Shown here: one piece after another, positions 20,099 to 31,578 of the stretch
How the letters are laid out: each line of letters opens with the position of its first letter
Position numbering within the stretch: the stretch's first letter is position 1
Origin: Siphonodentalium dalli
Taxonomy: Eukaryota; Mollusca; Scaphopoda; Gadilida; Siphonodentaliidae
Direction of reading: 5' to 3'
Assembly: GCA_032622095.1 (NCBI GenBank)
Contig: CP136066.1
Coordinates: forward strand, 181,758,716-181,822,715
DNA length: 64,000 nt
Made by a program: the position numbers and the translations under genes
Notes under the pieces: generated by a model
Databases searched by the model: none
What the model was told of the DNA's origin: nothing
The model's input: the letters and a program-made list of their open reading frames with translations, nothing else

Positions 20099-20811
20099 TA
20101 TACACTTTATAGTGTGTTTTCAGAACGAAAACAAATTGAATAAAATCAACAAATTTGTAAATTTAAAAACAATTCAAACGTTGTTGTATTCCATGTCCCA
20201 GCCCGGACATATACACCAAATTTCAATAATATTCATTGAGAAACAACGGACCAAACGCTATATAACACCCGTATACATCTTTTATTCCGTATCGGACTCG
20301 GGTACATGTTATAGTAGGTACCGAATTGACACACGTCGACTGGGCGAGTTGGCCCTGGGGCGATTAGGCCGATCCCGGCACATTCTAGAATTTACCGTAT
20401 GTATCCGTTTACGCGTAGTTTACTTTAGAAAGTTCCGCAATTAATACCGTAAATAGAGCGACCTTATTTGACAGAGAATGCCTCTGTTATTGATTATCAA
20501 GTTGCTGTACATTAAAAACGACAAATTCACATGCTCGTTCAAGCGCAGTTAGTCTATTTTCCCCATGTTAAAGGACATCTACAAATACTAAATAACGCTA
20601 ACCTACTGCCGAATGTTTGACACGACAACTGTTAACATATTTGGGCTGAATTCATCTGACGCGGTATTATTCCTCAAAATAAACAACAAAACCATCGTTA
20701 CTTGGAAATGTAGTTTGGGCTAACATTTACATAAATCCTCCAGATCAATTATCCGACACACACGTCAGATGAAAAAGTCACATGAAGTAACCGGCCAAAT
20801 TGGCCGAAATG
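20099..20811. other. No gene seen
   Basis: An open + frame to 20444 has no recognisable domain. A patch near 20330-20390 is GC-richer. Confidence 0.3.
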
Positions 20812-21029
20812 ACAAACAATTGTCGCCAAACTCCACCATATATAATTGTCACACCTACTATGCCATCGCCACTGCGATACGTGTGTCCGCAGCGAATTAG
20901 GATCTACAACGAGTCCCCAGTTTATAGAGAAATTTACAGTTTATAGCGAAATTGTCCAGTAAATTCGGTCTTGGAATACATCAGACGCGTTATGTGGTTT
21001 CACTCCGTGACGTCATCTTAAGGGGCATG
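20812..21029 (-). repeat. Repeat family H, right arm (inverse of 16674-16880)
   Basis: Mirror of the left arm, ending CACTCCGTGACGTCATC and GGGGCATG. A TGACGTCA site is present in both arms. Confidence 0.8.
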
Positions 21030-22009
21030 GCCATGTACATGGATTTGGGGTGTCTCACTTTTGCCAAAGTTTTCAACAATTGGTCATTTCATACCGGCTT
21101 TTATATTAGTTGGAAATGTATGTTGAAATGTTCTAATCGTTTTGAGTTTACAACCAGTATTTAGTAGTAATCGAACTTTGTTGTTTTAGACCATCCGGCG
21201 ATTATTTTCCTTCTTTTGGCCAAAGTATACGAGAAATGGCAATCAGTTTGAATATTTTCAACCATAGTGGATTGTATATTGGTTGAACATTTTCGAAAAT
21301 TAGAAATGAAGTACCAGTTGGATAATATTAAATCAAGGGATGTATATGGAATTTGTCGGACATTTTCAATGAGTATGTCCTTGTCATAGTATCCATTTCA
21401 AGCAGTGTTTGGTGGTCGTTTTTTCTATGTGGGATGGACCTTCTCAGAATAACACACTCGAATCTTGGAGTCCGTTATCACACTGAAATTACATCGACGT
21501 TGTCATTCGGAAAGAAATTATTGATTTCAAAAAAGCGTGGGACGAAATCTACCGACTTCGTTCACTCAAGCTTGACAACTATATATAGTGGTATGATATG
21601 CAGTATAACTTTCTCCTCATTGTAATCTTCAGAAATCATATCCCGAATGATGGTTGAAGTACAATACTAATGTAATTGTGGTTTTCATAAGTTCCGGTCA
21701 ACACCAATTTTCTCAACTACATGTAGTCCCAATGTCCAGACAATGCTATAAACTTAGCATAGCCAGAGGAACCATCAGGCCAATTCATCTATATACTTAA
21801 GATATAGTATGGTCGTCAGGCGCTTAGTTCCGAAAGAAATTGGTAAACAAACACGTTTGTTTTAATGTGCGGACGTGTTACCACCGCACTCCGCTTTATA
21901 GGGAGTTCCTATTGTCGTGTCTCAAAATATCATTAGTCATAGTTGCCTCAGATTAAGTGATGAAACACAAAAATTGCGATTTCTTCACAAGAATGTATGC
22001 TGGTATATA
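21030..22009. other. No gene seen
   Basis: AT-rich intron sequence with no supported exon or repeat match. Confidence 0.3.
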
Positions 22010-22255
22010 CTATGAACGCAATTTTAGAGTTATCCATCTTATCTTCATCCGCAATTTGGTCCAAGACCGTCTTCTCGTCGACTTTTACCAGGCCACTAAA
22101 AATTACCGGTTGTGAAAAATAATAGATTTCAAATCAAAAATCGATATCTGATCACTCCGAGCTTTGATGTGTGGGTTCCTCAATTAACTCGAATCATATA
22201 TTGTTTATCCCCTAAGCCAAAGAAATAGTATTTTGCGAGCATTAATTCGGATTTT
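22010..22255 (+). repeat. Repeat family K, copy 1
   Basis: Shares CATCCGCAATTTGGTCC, ATCGATATCTGATCACTC and GAGCTTTGATGTGTGGGTT-type phrases with 61590-61815, with inverse 62840-63010, and more distantly with 23600-23830. In the 61-63 kb region these form the arms of a foldback element, so this is probably a lone arm. Confidence 0.65.
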
Positions 22256-22994
22256 GCATCTTTAACATTTACACCACAAATACATGTTTTATGTTCGGCC
22301 GACACAGTAAGGCGCAAACACATGGTCTCGCCGACATTTTCATAAATACTACGATGGGTGTATGTCAGTATGGGTGGTGTAAAAATAGACTTCATACGAA
22401 GTAAGGAAACAAGGCTTGGTCGATTGACTCGAATCCCAATTGATGGACAACGAAATAACGCATGTAATTATACAAACTGAGGTTACACATCAGTCTCGTC
22501 ATGAAAAAGCTCACTAAAATATGACAATAATTCAGGTTGGTACTTCTACGTATTTGATCGTTAATATTGAATGCTGCTTGATTCATTAAATCTTCAAATA
22601 TGGTATTAATCTGATTCACACATGCAGTACAGCCAATCGGCCAATAATAGTCAGTGGCGAGAACAATCGGCCACAATGCGACCAACGATGCGCTCAATTG
22701 GCTTCAATCAAGTTAAGATCCCATCGCGCAGTCGATTCACTGCCTATACAGCGTTGGTCGCTCATTCGGTTGTCATAAGGTTGGTTCGATTATTCCTCTT
22801 CGCTACCCGTTTCGCATTCTACACGTTGGGCATAAAACTTCTAAACGGGTTGATCGTGCAAGTGTACGCCAAATGACCACGTGAATCAGGTTACCCCCGT
22901 TGGCAATGACAACACACGTTACATGTTACATGTACGTGTGGCTCAACATGGCTATGTCTCTTCTAGCGCTGGGAATGAGTGGTATAAATTTATT

Positions 22995-23039
22995 ATGTTC
23001 AGTGGCATTTTATAGTGACTATAAAATGCCACTGAACAT
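22995..23039. repeat. 45-bp perfect palindrome
   Basis: ATGTTCAGTGGCATTTTATA and its exact inverse flank a 3-5 base centre. Intronic, 120 bp from an exon. Confidence 0.92.
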
Positions 23040-23160
23040 GCGTTTGACAAATAATCAGATCTCTGACGTTTGTGGGCGAATTTCTACTCAATAATAACCA
23101 CCATTGTTAATAAGATATTCTTGTGAACAAGACATGCATAATGTAAAACAATTCACTCAC

Positions 23161-23217
23161 CTTTCATAGCCGCCTGTCCACCAATCAATGAAGTCATAAA
23201 CCCTGTTGCAGAGCCCA
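23161..23217 (-). CDS. 57-nt internal exon of the minus-strand gene
   Basis: A strong acceptor (T-rich run, ATTTTCAG) and a perfect donor (AAAG/GTGAGT) bound 57 nt, phase 1 to phase 1, reading GSATGFMTSLIGGQAAMK. Joined to 29593-29637 it gives a Leu codon at the junction, and joined to 16463-16647 an Ala codon. Confidence 0.65.
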
Positions 23218-23272
23218 CTGAAAATAAAAAAAACATTATATACGTATATATATGCGCGCGTATATTATGCAT

Positions 23273-23540
23273 GCATGCGTTCAAGCCTTGAAATAGGGTG
23301 TCTGTCATTTGCAGAATGAGGTCCCCAGAATGTGAATTTAGTGATGCAACCCCACATAGCGGGCTAGCATCACCAAATTCACCCTCTGTGAACCTCATTC
23401 TGCTGAGGTATAAGCAGAATGAGGTCCCCAGATGGTGAATTTGGTGATGCTAGCCCGCTATGCGGGGTAGCATAACTAAATTCACCCTCTGGGGACCTCA
23501 TTCTGCGAATGACAGAGACACTATTTCAAGGCTTGCATGC
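23273..23540. repeat. Nested palindrome holding two family D hairpins
   Basis: Outer arms (AAGCCTTGAAATAG near 23284 and CTATTTCAAGGCTT near 23521) enclose two consecutive family D palindromes, 23314-23402 and 23412-23506. Each runs from AGAATGAGGTCCCCAGA through GGTGAATTT to a TAGCGGGCTA-type centre and back. The whole block could fold as a cruciform or as two side-by-side hairpins. Confidence 0.88.
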
Positions 23541-23599
23541 GTTCCATTACTGCTTCAGTCTACGTTCACACTTGTAGGTCAACATTTTCCAAAACGTGT

Positions 23600-23830
23600 T
23601 ATATATCAACATTTTTATTCAACGCAATTTGGTATCAAGAGTACGTCGGTCGGCTCGTCGAATAGTTGCTATAGGCCGCCAAATATCATAGGTGGTGAAA
23701 AATGACAGATTTCAAAATATCTGATAACTTTGAGCTTTGATTTGTGGGTTTCTCGACTGGAATCAAATATTTGTTACCCCCGAAGCCAACGAAATAGTAA
23801 TTTAGGGGCCATAAATCGGAATATTTGTCT
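23600..23830 (+). repeat. Repeat family K, divergent copy
   Basis: Shares CAACATTTTTATTCAACG, GAGCTTTGATTTGTGGGTT and CGAAGCCAACGAAATAGTAA with the family K copies. Confidence 0.6.
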
Positions 23831-23908
23831 TTAAATTATGAATATTCAAATGGGTGTAGTGGCTGAATAGAAACAATCAAGTTTGTTGCAGTGAATAAGA
23901 AACGTGAT

Positions 23909-25576
23909 GGCCGGATTCGTCATCTCCGGTTTAAACCTCCGAGTTTAAACCTGGTTTAAACCTACATTTGCGGTCCAGCCAAACCGGGTCTAAGTGGGCG
24001 TTTTTGCCGTTCAGTTGCCAGCTAATTGACAATTCAAATCGGTGATATGATTATGCAATCAAACTACCCTCTTACCAATCGAACCAAAAAGATAGGCCGA
24101 TATAATGGTTATTGACAAGTCATAAATTATCGTGACCGCGTGCACGCCCAATGGATTTATTCACTGAGAAAACAAGTATCGCTCATTGACTATTAAGCCG
24201 ATCTCATTCTGTGTTCAAATCAATTTAACAAAGGGCATGTCTCTCAACACGAGTTTCACGCTCTGTTCATCACTTTGTTTATGATAGATTTCTGCAAGAT
24301 GCTTCACCCGCAAAGACAAAATTTGGTGTATTTACATGTATATCTGTATATATTAAAGGGTATAGGAGCTGTCTATATGTATGTCCGTTTGTCTGTTCGC
24401 AAATATTCTCCAATACCCATGGACCGATTTCAATTAAATTAGGTGTGGTGATTCGTGTGGTACAACGGCGTTAGGTTTTAAAAAATTTGATTTAAAAATA
24501 AGAAAATATAATTTTTTTTAAATGAAAACATTGTGTTAAATTGAGTAAAGAGTTGAATCTAAAAAGAAACAAAATTTAAAATTTAAATTAACATTTGTTT
24601 GTTTAAAATTTAATTTAATTTTTGTTTTAATTAAAATGTTCAAATGATCAAAATGTGCGCAAAGCCCCTCTGGCGTTGAATAAGTCTCCATAATCGAGTC
24701 AATCCTGGATCAAGAGGCCAGTCACGTAAAGGCAATTTGCTTATGAGTGCACACCATAAGCGGCATCTGAACTGTTGGAAATGGGCAACCATGCAGAGGG
24801 ACAGCTTTTAATAAAGAAATATATTAAATGTGTTGATTGTGTCATAAATTTTCCGTCATGCAGAAAATCAAAAAGATTCCCAGGTTTTGAACTGGTAGAA
24901 TATTATGGGAATTTATAGGCGTAGCCAGAGTAGAGCTTTGTGTCATGATCTACATCAAAATAAGTTATCATATAGCAATATAAGTTTAAGATTGCAAACT
25001 ATGTGTATAACATATCTGGTCATGCAGTAGCATCGTTTTGGTTTCAAAATTAAAACGCTGAACCCTTCAAATGAATTCGTAGAAAACACCAGTATTTGTG
25101 ATTACCAGAAGCCAAACAAAAAAACCATAAGATAGTTGTAAAAATCATATATTTAGGAATATGTCCATATCTGAGCAAAGCTCGCGTGCGAATAAATCAA
25201 CTGTGACACGATAAGCTTATAAAACGCAAAAACAATATCGAAATTGACAAAAACTTATCCCCATACGCTTTATATGTGTGACTGCTTCTCGCTTATAAAT
25301 TTCCAATCAAAATATGACCGCTGTCGTAATTATTGATTTTCGCAATCAATAAAACGAGGCGGTCCGCATTAGGAAAGTACGTTTAGTTATCTCGACGATA
25401 CAGAGACACTACTGCTAAACCAGTGGTCTGGCTAGACCAGGTTTAAACCAGAGATGACGAATGCGTCACTTAGACCTGCTGTCTCAGGTTTAAACCACGG
25501 ATTTTGCTGACTCACGGCGGTTTAAACCTAGAGGTTTACGTAGACCAGGTTTAAACCTGAGATGACGAATCCGGCC
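23909..25576. mobile_element. Non-autonomous TIR transposon, 1.67 kb, with GTTTAAAC subterminal repeats
   Basis: GGCCGGATTCGTCATCTC at the left is the exact inverse of GAGATGACGAATCCGGCC at the right. GTTTAAAC occurs at least three times inside the left end (23929-23965) and four times inside the right (25440-25560), an arrangement seen where transposases bind subterminal sites. No transposase frame is present. No clear target duplication was identified, so the superfamily is left open. Confidence 0.82.
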
Positions 25577-25649
25577 GAAATGTCTTTAAACGATATTGTT
25601 TCATGCCCAAAGGATCCTGGGTTAAAAAGCGGGTTTTGTTAGGCTGAAG

Positions 25650-26060
25650 TGAAGCATTCAACATATCTTCGTGCAAATAGGTTCATATTGGACCTAAACA
25701 TTCACATATGTTCATATTGGACTTATTTGATTCTGAATTAATTTTAAGTCTATAGTGGATTTATACTCGTTATTCCGTTCTATGGAGCGGCTCACAGTAA
25801 AAACACATTATAAAGAGCTCAAGTCGATTTAGGTTCATTAAATGCTGCGGAGAGTAGAATAAGTGGATCAAATAAGGCAAAGCCGATATGAACTTATTTG
25901 AATTGAAATAAGTCCACATGGAACTTATATTTCGTTGAACGTTTAGGTCCATATATGGCTTATTTCACATCTAAATACTGACAATATGAGCTTTTTTCAG
26001 TCCCATGAAATAAGTTCACTATGAGCTCATTTCCGCGACAACAGACTGTATTATATGACT
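25650..26060. repeat. Repeat family L, copy 1
   Basis: Built of phrases such as GGTTCATATTGGACCTAAA, AATAAGTCCACATGG and TATGAGCTCATTTCC that recur at 32735-33085, 55895-56300 and 56700-57020 in different order and orientation. Probably an old satellite-like or foldback element; linked to family B. Confidence 0.6.
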
Positions 26061-26498
26061 ACCACTAATCCCTTACAAATACCACTATTGTTTGGCGATA
26101 AATTCCGAGCAGTCGGAAAACGCTTGTCTGGTCGTGAGCCGTATCGGAATTCTATAAATTCCGTATCAGTATCCTTTGAATTCCGTATCAGTATCCCGTG
26201 AAATTAGATCACCGGACATTGGGAACAATTTATCAAGTGAAATGTTTTTGTTCGAAAATTAAACTGTTAAGACTTATTACAAAAGATTTGTTTTGTATTA
26301 TTACGCGTTTGTGCGAATCACCCCCAAATTAAACAAAAAATAGTTCCTCGACCTTGGCCTTACATTGGGAGTTTCGGGTGATGATTGGGAATGTTCAATG
26401 GAGTACTTTTGCCCGGGTGATGACATGGGATGGCGTAACGAAGTAGTTTTTCCCTTTGTGACATGGGATGAACCAAAAATGTGTCATATAATAAACGC

Positions 26499-26662
26499 TT
26501 TATCGGTACAGTGAAGTGATATGGGCTGCAGTATCACGTCTCGTTGACGATGTCAGATCGCCGCATCAAACTCGCTGCCTGCGTCAGCTCGTTTGATACG
26601 GCGATCTGACATCGTCAACTCGGCGTGATACTGCAGTCCATATCATTTCACTGTACCGATAA
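26499..26662. repeat. 164-bp palindrome
   Basis: TTATCGGTACAGTGAAGTGA is answered by TCATTTCACTGTACCGATAA, with pairing through GCAGTATCACG and GATGTCAGATCGCCG to a centre about CTGCCTGCGTCAG. No other copy in the window. Family B starts directly at its right edge. Confidence 0.92.
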
Positions 26663-26670
26663 TGTGTATG

Positions 26671-27190
26671 TATCAAGTCATATAGAGCGTAAAAATGCCG
26701 ATATGGGCTTATTATGGGATTTGTATTTTGGAAATAAGTTTTATAGCTTATCTGGAATTGTGTGGCCTTTATGGTGTATTGGTATCTTGGCCAGTGCCTT
26801 GATGGAATAAATGTGTCGTAATCAGCACGCTGTGGGCTTATAATATGATTGTTTTAGACGTAATTGGCTCCAGAAAGAACTTAATTATGAGTGTTTTATT
26901 GTCATTATCGACTCATAATGACTTATTATGAGTTCATTATGGGCGTCAAATAGCCAACTCACGGTTTACCAGTTGCTTTTTAAAATGTGTTTCCACTATG
27001 GTCAGCGCCATAAACCTGAACAGCCTGTTCTTCTAAAAAATCCGCACATTATATGCTTATAAAGGACTTATTTTAGGTCGATAATCTGCTTAGAATTTCC
27101 TAATATTGAGTCGATAATGTGCTGACACTGAAATAATTTTAATCACGTTATCGGCTCATAATGAGGTAATTCTAAGCAGATTATATGCAA
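26671..27190 (+). repeat. Repeat family B, copy 2
   Basis: Direct copy of 966-1512 with few differences, including one short deletion near 26745. Confidence 0.75.
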
Positions 27191-27471
27191 CGAGACAACG
27201 AGACAAATAAGTCAACACACGACTTTTCAGGTATGGGCTCTTTAACATGTGTCACTGGCCCGCGCCATAAAACGAAATAGCGGATTATTATCCAGTATCT
27301 GCTTATTTCAGAATCAAATAATCACATTATGTATACCTATTTGACATTATAGGTCGATTATGTGCGTATTTGCGCGAGGATATGTTGAACTGAATAATGG
27401 AGTCCACTTTGGGATTATTTCAGAAACAAATAATCGAACATGAACCCATGTGAATAGCATAGGTCGATTAA

Positions 27472-27853
27472 TCCTTTACCCAACAGAAGGGCCCTGTGCC
27501 AATGCATTCTCTTATATATGCGAGTCGACCATAGGTCGCCTCGCATATATAAGAGAATGCATTGGCTTAACACATTAAAAATTATAAAATTGTTAAAGAA
27601 TGTAAGAAAAAATGGTAAAAAAAGATTTTTTTTAGGCCAATGCATTCTCTTATATATGCGAGGCGACCTATGGTCGACTCGCATATATAAGAGAATGCAT
27701 TGGCACAAGGCATAACTGTAACTATCACAATGTGGTCAAGGAGCCGGTTCCAATGATATCCATATTTGTATGGTTCTATTGAGACAGACCGAAGATATTT
27801 TAGGCTGTTGAAGCTTTATTTGGGCGGTTTTGGCCGTTTTGTTGGGTAAAGGG
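27472..27853 (+). mobile_element. TTAA-flanked hairpin MITE, copy 2
   Basis: Starts TCCTTTACCCAACAGAAGG after TTAA and ends TGTTGGGTAAAGGG before TTAT. The related locus 27350-27375 (GGTCGATTATGTGCG) gives the empty-site form. Both hairpins are intact (27497-27565 and 27637-27705). Intronic in the minus-strand gene. Confidence 0.9.
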
Positions 27854-28383
27854 TTATATGAACATATTTGCTTGAGGATATATTGCTCTATTATATGACA
27901 GAGTACATGGCATAAGTATGTGTGTTGATATGTGGGAAATGACATATAAGGCAGCTCAAATTTTGTCCCTTGTCAAAACATAATTGTCGATATAGTATCC
28001 TCGTTAGTCGATTTAATTTCTTGAATGTCCAACCAAGCAGAAGCCTTGTCTCAGTAGACAGTAATAACTATACCAAGGTTTCCTTACAGTCAACTTAAGT
28101 AAGTAAGTTGAAAGTAATGAAAATTTAACTTCAAAATTAGGTCTAGTTTTAAAAAGACTGAGTACACCACTAATACAACTGTCATGGAACATCATGAAGT
28201 TTGAACTGCTAATATACAAACAAGGTCTTTTCTTGGCCTGAACACAATATAGTAGTGTGATAAGAGTGGGATGGTTTGGAATTCAACAGAACCTAATACA
28301 CCAGATATCTTCAATTTAAAATTCAAATATTTTATTCTCAAACCAATATATTATATATTATATAGATAATGAATGGCTTGGAG

Positions 28384-28482
28384 TTGACTATGCCAAAATA
28401 GTGGTCCTCGAGGAGGAATAGTCCACGAGCCACAGGCGAGTGGACTATTCCTCATCGAGGACCACTATTTTGACATAGTCAA
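28384..28482. repeat. 99-bp palindrome
   Basis: TTGACTATGCCAAAATAGTG and CACTATTTTGACATAGTCAA are near-exact inverses. Pairing continues through GTCCTCGA and GGAATAGTCCAC to the centre GAGCCACAGGCGAG. Weaker pairing extends outward into the AT-rich flanks. Confidence 0.9.
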
Positions 28483-29030
28483 TGACAAGACATTCCTTAT
28501 TTATTATATTATATCGAACATTGGTGCAAATTCGCACACAATTTCTGTGTCTGATTTTGTCACATTTTTATTTACCTTGAATTTTTGAAATCGGTCTCAG
28601 ATTTTACAATTTACGGCAATATTTTCACGATGGCAGGGGAGCATAACTATGTTATTAGTTACATCTAACAGCATCTCTTCATGATTCATACATTAATTTA
28701 TAAAAATACGTCATTAGCAAAGACATTTTGGCGAAATTTTTGAATTAACTTGTTTAACTTCGATTAACCGGAAAAGGAAATTATAAATAACGTCCACTGG
28801 CTTTGCAAAAATTAGGACTGGCCGCTTGCCAACTAAACGGACAAACTATTAAATACATTGGCTTGATATCATCGGAAATTTGTAAGAGCATTGCAATTCA
28901 TCAATAAATCTAATGCTATGCCGATATTGCAACAAATATCGCACAAGGTATAGCCCGATTTCGCGAAATGAGTTTGTTACTATAAATAGAAAAAGAATAG
29001 TAGGCATGTAGGAATCATACTGGGGTACTA
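28483..29030. other. No gene seen
   Basis: AT-rich intron sequence. Confidence 0.3.
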
Positions 29031-29156
29031 TCGTAAAATAGTATAGCAGTGTCCAGCCAATCAGAATGCGAGAAAGTCACGTGAGATATAATATCGTAAA
29101 ATAGTATAGCAGTGTGTAGCCAATCAGAATGCGAAAAAGTCACGTGAGATATAATA
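29031..29156 (+). repeat. 63-bp tandem duplication carrying a CCAAT box and a CACGTG E-box
   Basis: 29031-29093 and 29094-29156 are nearly identical. Each unit has AGCCAATCAGAATGCGA followed by AAGTCACGTGAGATATAA. The motifs match CCAAT-factor and bHLH-type consensus sites; regulatory function is inference. Confidence 0.8.
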
Positions 29157-29592
29157 TATGGTAATAGAGACATAATATATCAACAACGCTCCCCTCCCCA
29201 ATTTCATATACAATGTTCATGTATAATTATGCATTTTCATTAAACTGAAGTATCTGTATTCACGTTGGGTGGGCGATGCCGATTAATATTAGTTCGCAAA
29301 AACATTTCCCAAACAGCGTGTGTGAATTTGAAGGCATTTGTTAGTTCTGTTATTTTCATATGTCATGCAGTTTGACAAATTTGATAAACGATCACTTAGA
29401 GTGGCTTCAATGGTGATAATATGTACCTGGATTTGGTTGGATATTTATAAGTGCATAACGTATATGACACGTAGTTATGTATACTTCTAATTGACACTCT
29501 CTGGCGACCATCTTTACTTGTGCATCGCATGAAGTCAGTTATATATATGTATGTACTTAACTACAGATGTAAAGGAAAGCTTTTCTACTCAC

Positions 29593-29637
29593 GTGATCCG
29601 ACATTCCCGTATATCTTGGCAAGCAAACGTTCAACCC
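29593..29637 (-). CDS. 45-nt internal exon of the minus-strand gene
   Basis: The acceptor TATCTTGCAG and donor TCAC/GTGAGT bound 45 nt, phase 1 to phase 1, reading GVERLLAKIYGNVGS when joined to the exon at 32472. Intron lengths are 2.8 kb upstream and 6.4 kb downstream. Confidence 0.6.
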
Positions 29638-31578
29638 CTGCAAGATAAATAATTCATTGAAGCAAACGCATGCCACGGGGCAACTGTCACTCATTTCCAG
29701 TCCCGTTCATCGCTGGGTCAGCAACAAATTCAACGGCTCATATAAGCCTCAGGCTGTAAATATTCAGTTTGGCGAACTAACTTTTACGAGTATGAACGCT
29801 CTTTGTCGTTTCGCGCGCCGTGAAAACTTTGGACAAATAATGTATTGGTTTTAGGCAAAACATTTCATTCATTCGTCCATTTGCTTTGGAGTAAAATGGC
29901 CATCAATTGGGTAATTTCTAACCGTAGAAGGTTTTGGAAAGTTCGATGTATCAGTTTGATCCGTTTACCATATGAGATACGCGCTTTATTGTTCCATTCT
30001 GAAGAAAATAGATATAATCTTTCAGTGGCATATAAAGTCCTTACACAAGTGTATCATAATATAGTTATAACTAACGTTATAGTCACATGTGATTGAATGA
30101 TCGCCAATTGAATGAGCAGAGTCAACATACAACAAACAAACAAAACAGAAGCACGATTCACTATAACAGCGCACATGCATGTTAACGTATGCTGGAACTT
30201 TGGTCATGTTCAAATATCAGAAGTCTGTTTGAAAAAGGTGGATCACTCCTTGATACTGCTACAAAGGAAGCGAAGAGTCTACCATACAGTGGATAACGAC
30301 ACAACCATTTGTCATTTCTGATCTACTGCAAGATTGGAAGCATCGTGGCATTACTGAATCCAGTGCACTCACTACCTCGAGGACACAGCACCTCCAAATA
30401 TCGTCGTGACACGCGGTTATGGGCTTCAAGTATTATCGAGACATGGTTGTATGCAGAACTATAATGCTCTTCACATGGGTCTTTGAATTAATTTTCTATC
30501 CTCATCGGGGGGGGGGGGTGAAAAAAAAAATTCCGGCACGTATGGGGGGGTGGGTGGGCGTTCAAAGCCACCAACAAGCAATTCCTGCTTGTTTTTTAGG
30601 GTTTTGGCAATGAGTTGGGCTTCAAAACCACTTTGAATGAGAGAAATAATGTAATTCTAACTGGTATACTGACTGCAGGCAGTTATCGTGTTGTATTTTG
30701 TTGCAAATTTTGAAATCCAAGATGGCCGCTGGCAGCCATGTTTTTTTGGCCGAATGACCTCAAAATGACTCATTCCTATTTACATGTCCATGTTAACATC
30801 CATGATAAATAGTATGCACAGAAATTCATATACAGCTGTTTACAGTGAATTTCCCCCCGCAAATCTCTGTTTTAGTGTTAAAAGGGGGGTGGGTGTAAAA
30901 AAATGGTCGGAAAAAACTGCCGAAAACGGAAAAACATTTGGCGGTGGAGGTGGGTGGGTACAAAAAATGATCGAAAGGGAAAAAATGCCATACGTGCCTG
31001 ACATTTTTCTCCGACCCCCCCCCCCCCGGTCCTCATAACGATTTTGTGACTTGGGAACTGCGCTGAGCACAACCTTCGCAAAACGTTGCTCACTCAATTA
31101 ATCATATAATATACGGAATTTTTATGTAAAGTGTTCCGACAATCGGCCTTATCATTTTTGAGATACAGTGTAACAAGTCAGGGAAACTTACTTATTTTCA
31201 CGTGTGAAACGATCATTATTGTTAACGCTCTTTATATGATAAACTGCTTTTGTGGAAACGAAAGCATAGACGCTCTTTATCAGAGGCGATCATTGTATTG
31301 TTTTGCTAGCCTGACCCTGACAAAGATTTAAAACGTGTTAAAACCTCATCTTTTTTAAGTTAATATCAATCTATTATTAATCAGATATGACAATTTTGTC
31401 CAGAATAGCATGTTATCGAACTAGGCTAATATCGCCCTTAAACCGAGTAAATTGATTTGCGACATCTCAAATCAGAGCAATATGGATTTACGACATGCCG
31501 AAAATCTACTTCACTGCTATAAAATAACGTTTAGGTATCCATTTAGGCGACGTCATGTGAAAGAGTTGTCAGTTACTA
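29638..31578. other. No gene seen; several poly(G)/poly(C) runs
   Basis: Holds a G run (30510-30518), a GT/G-rich stretch (30885-30960) and a C run (31016-31027). Several short frames have no coding signature. Confidence 0.3.

Noticed and set aside
30840-31097. Pro/Gly-rich frames near G and C runs
   Set aside because: They are created by homopolymer G/C stretches, with no coding signature outside them.
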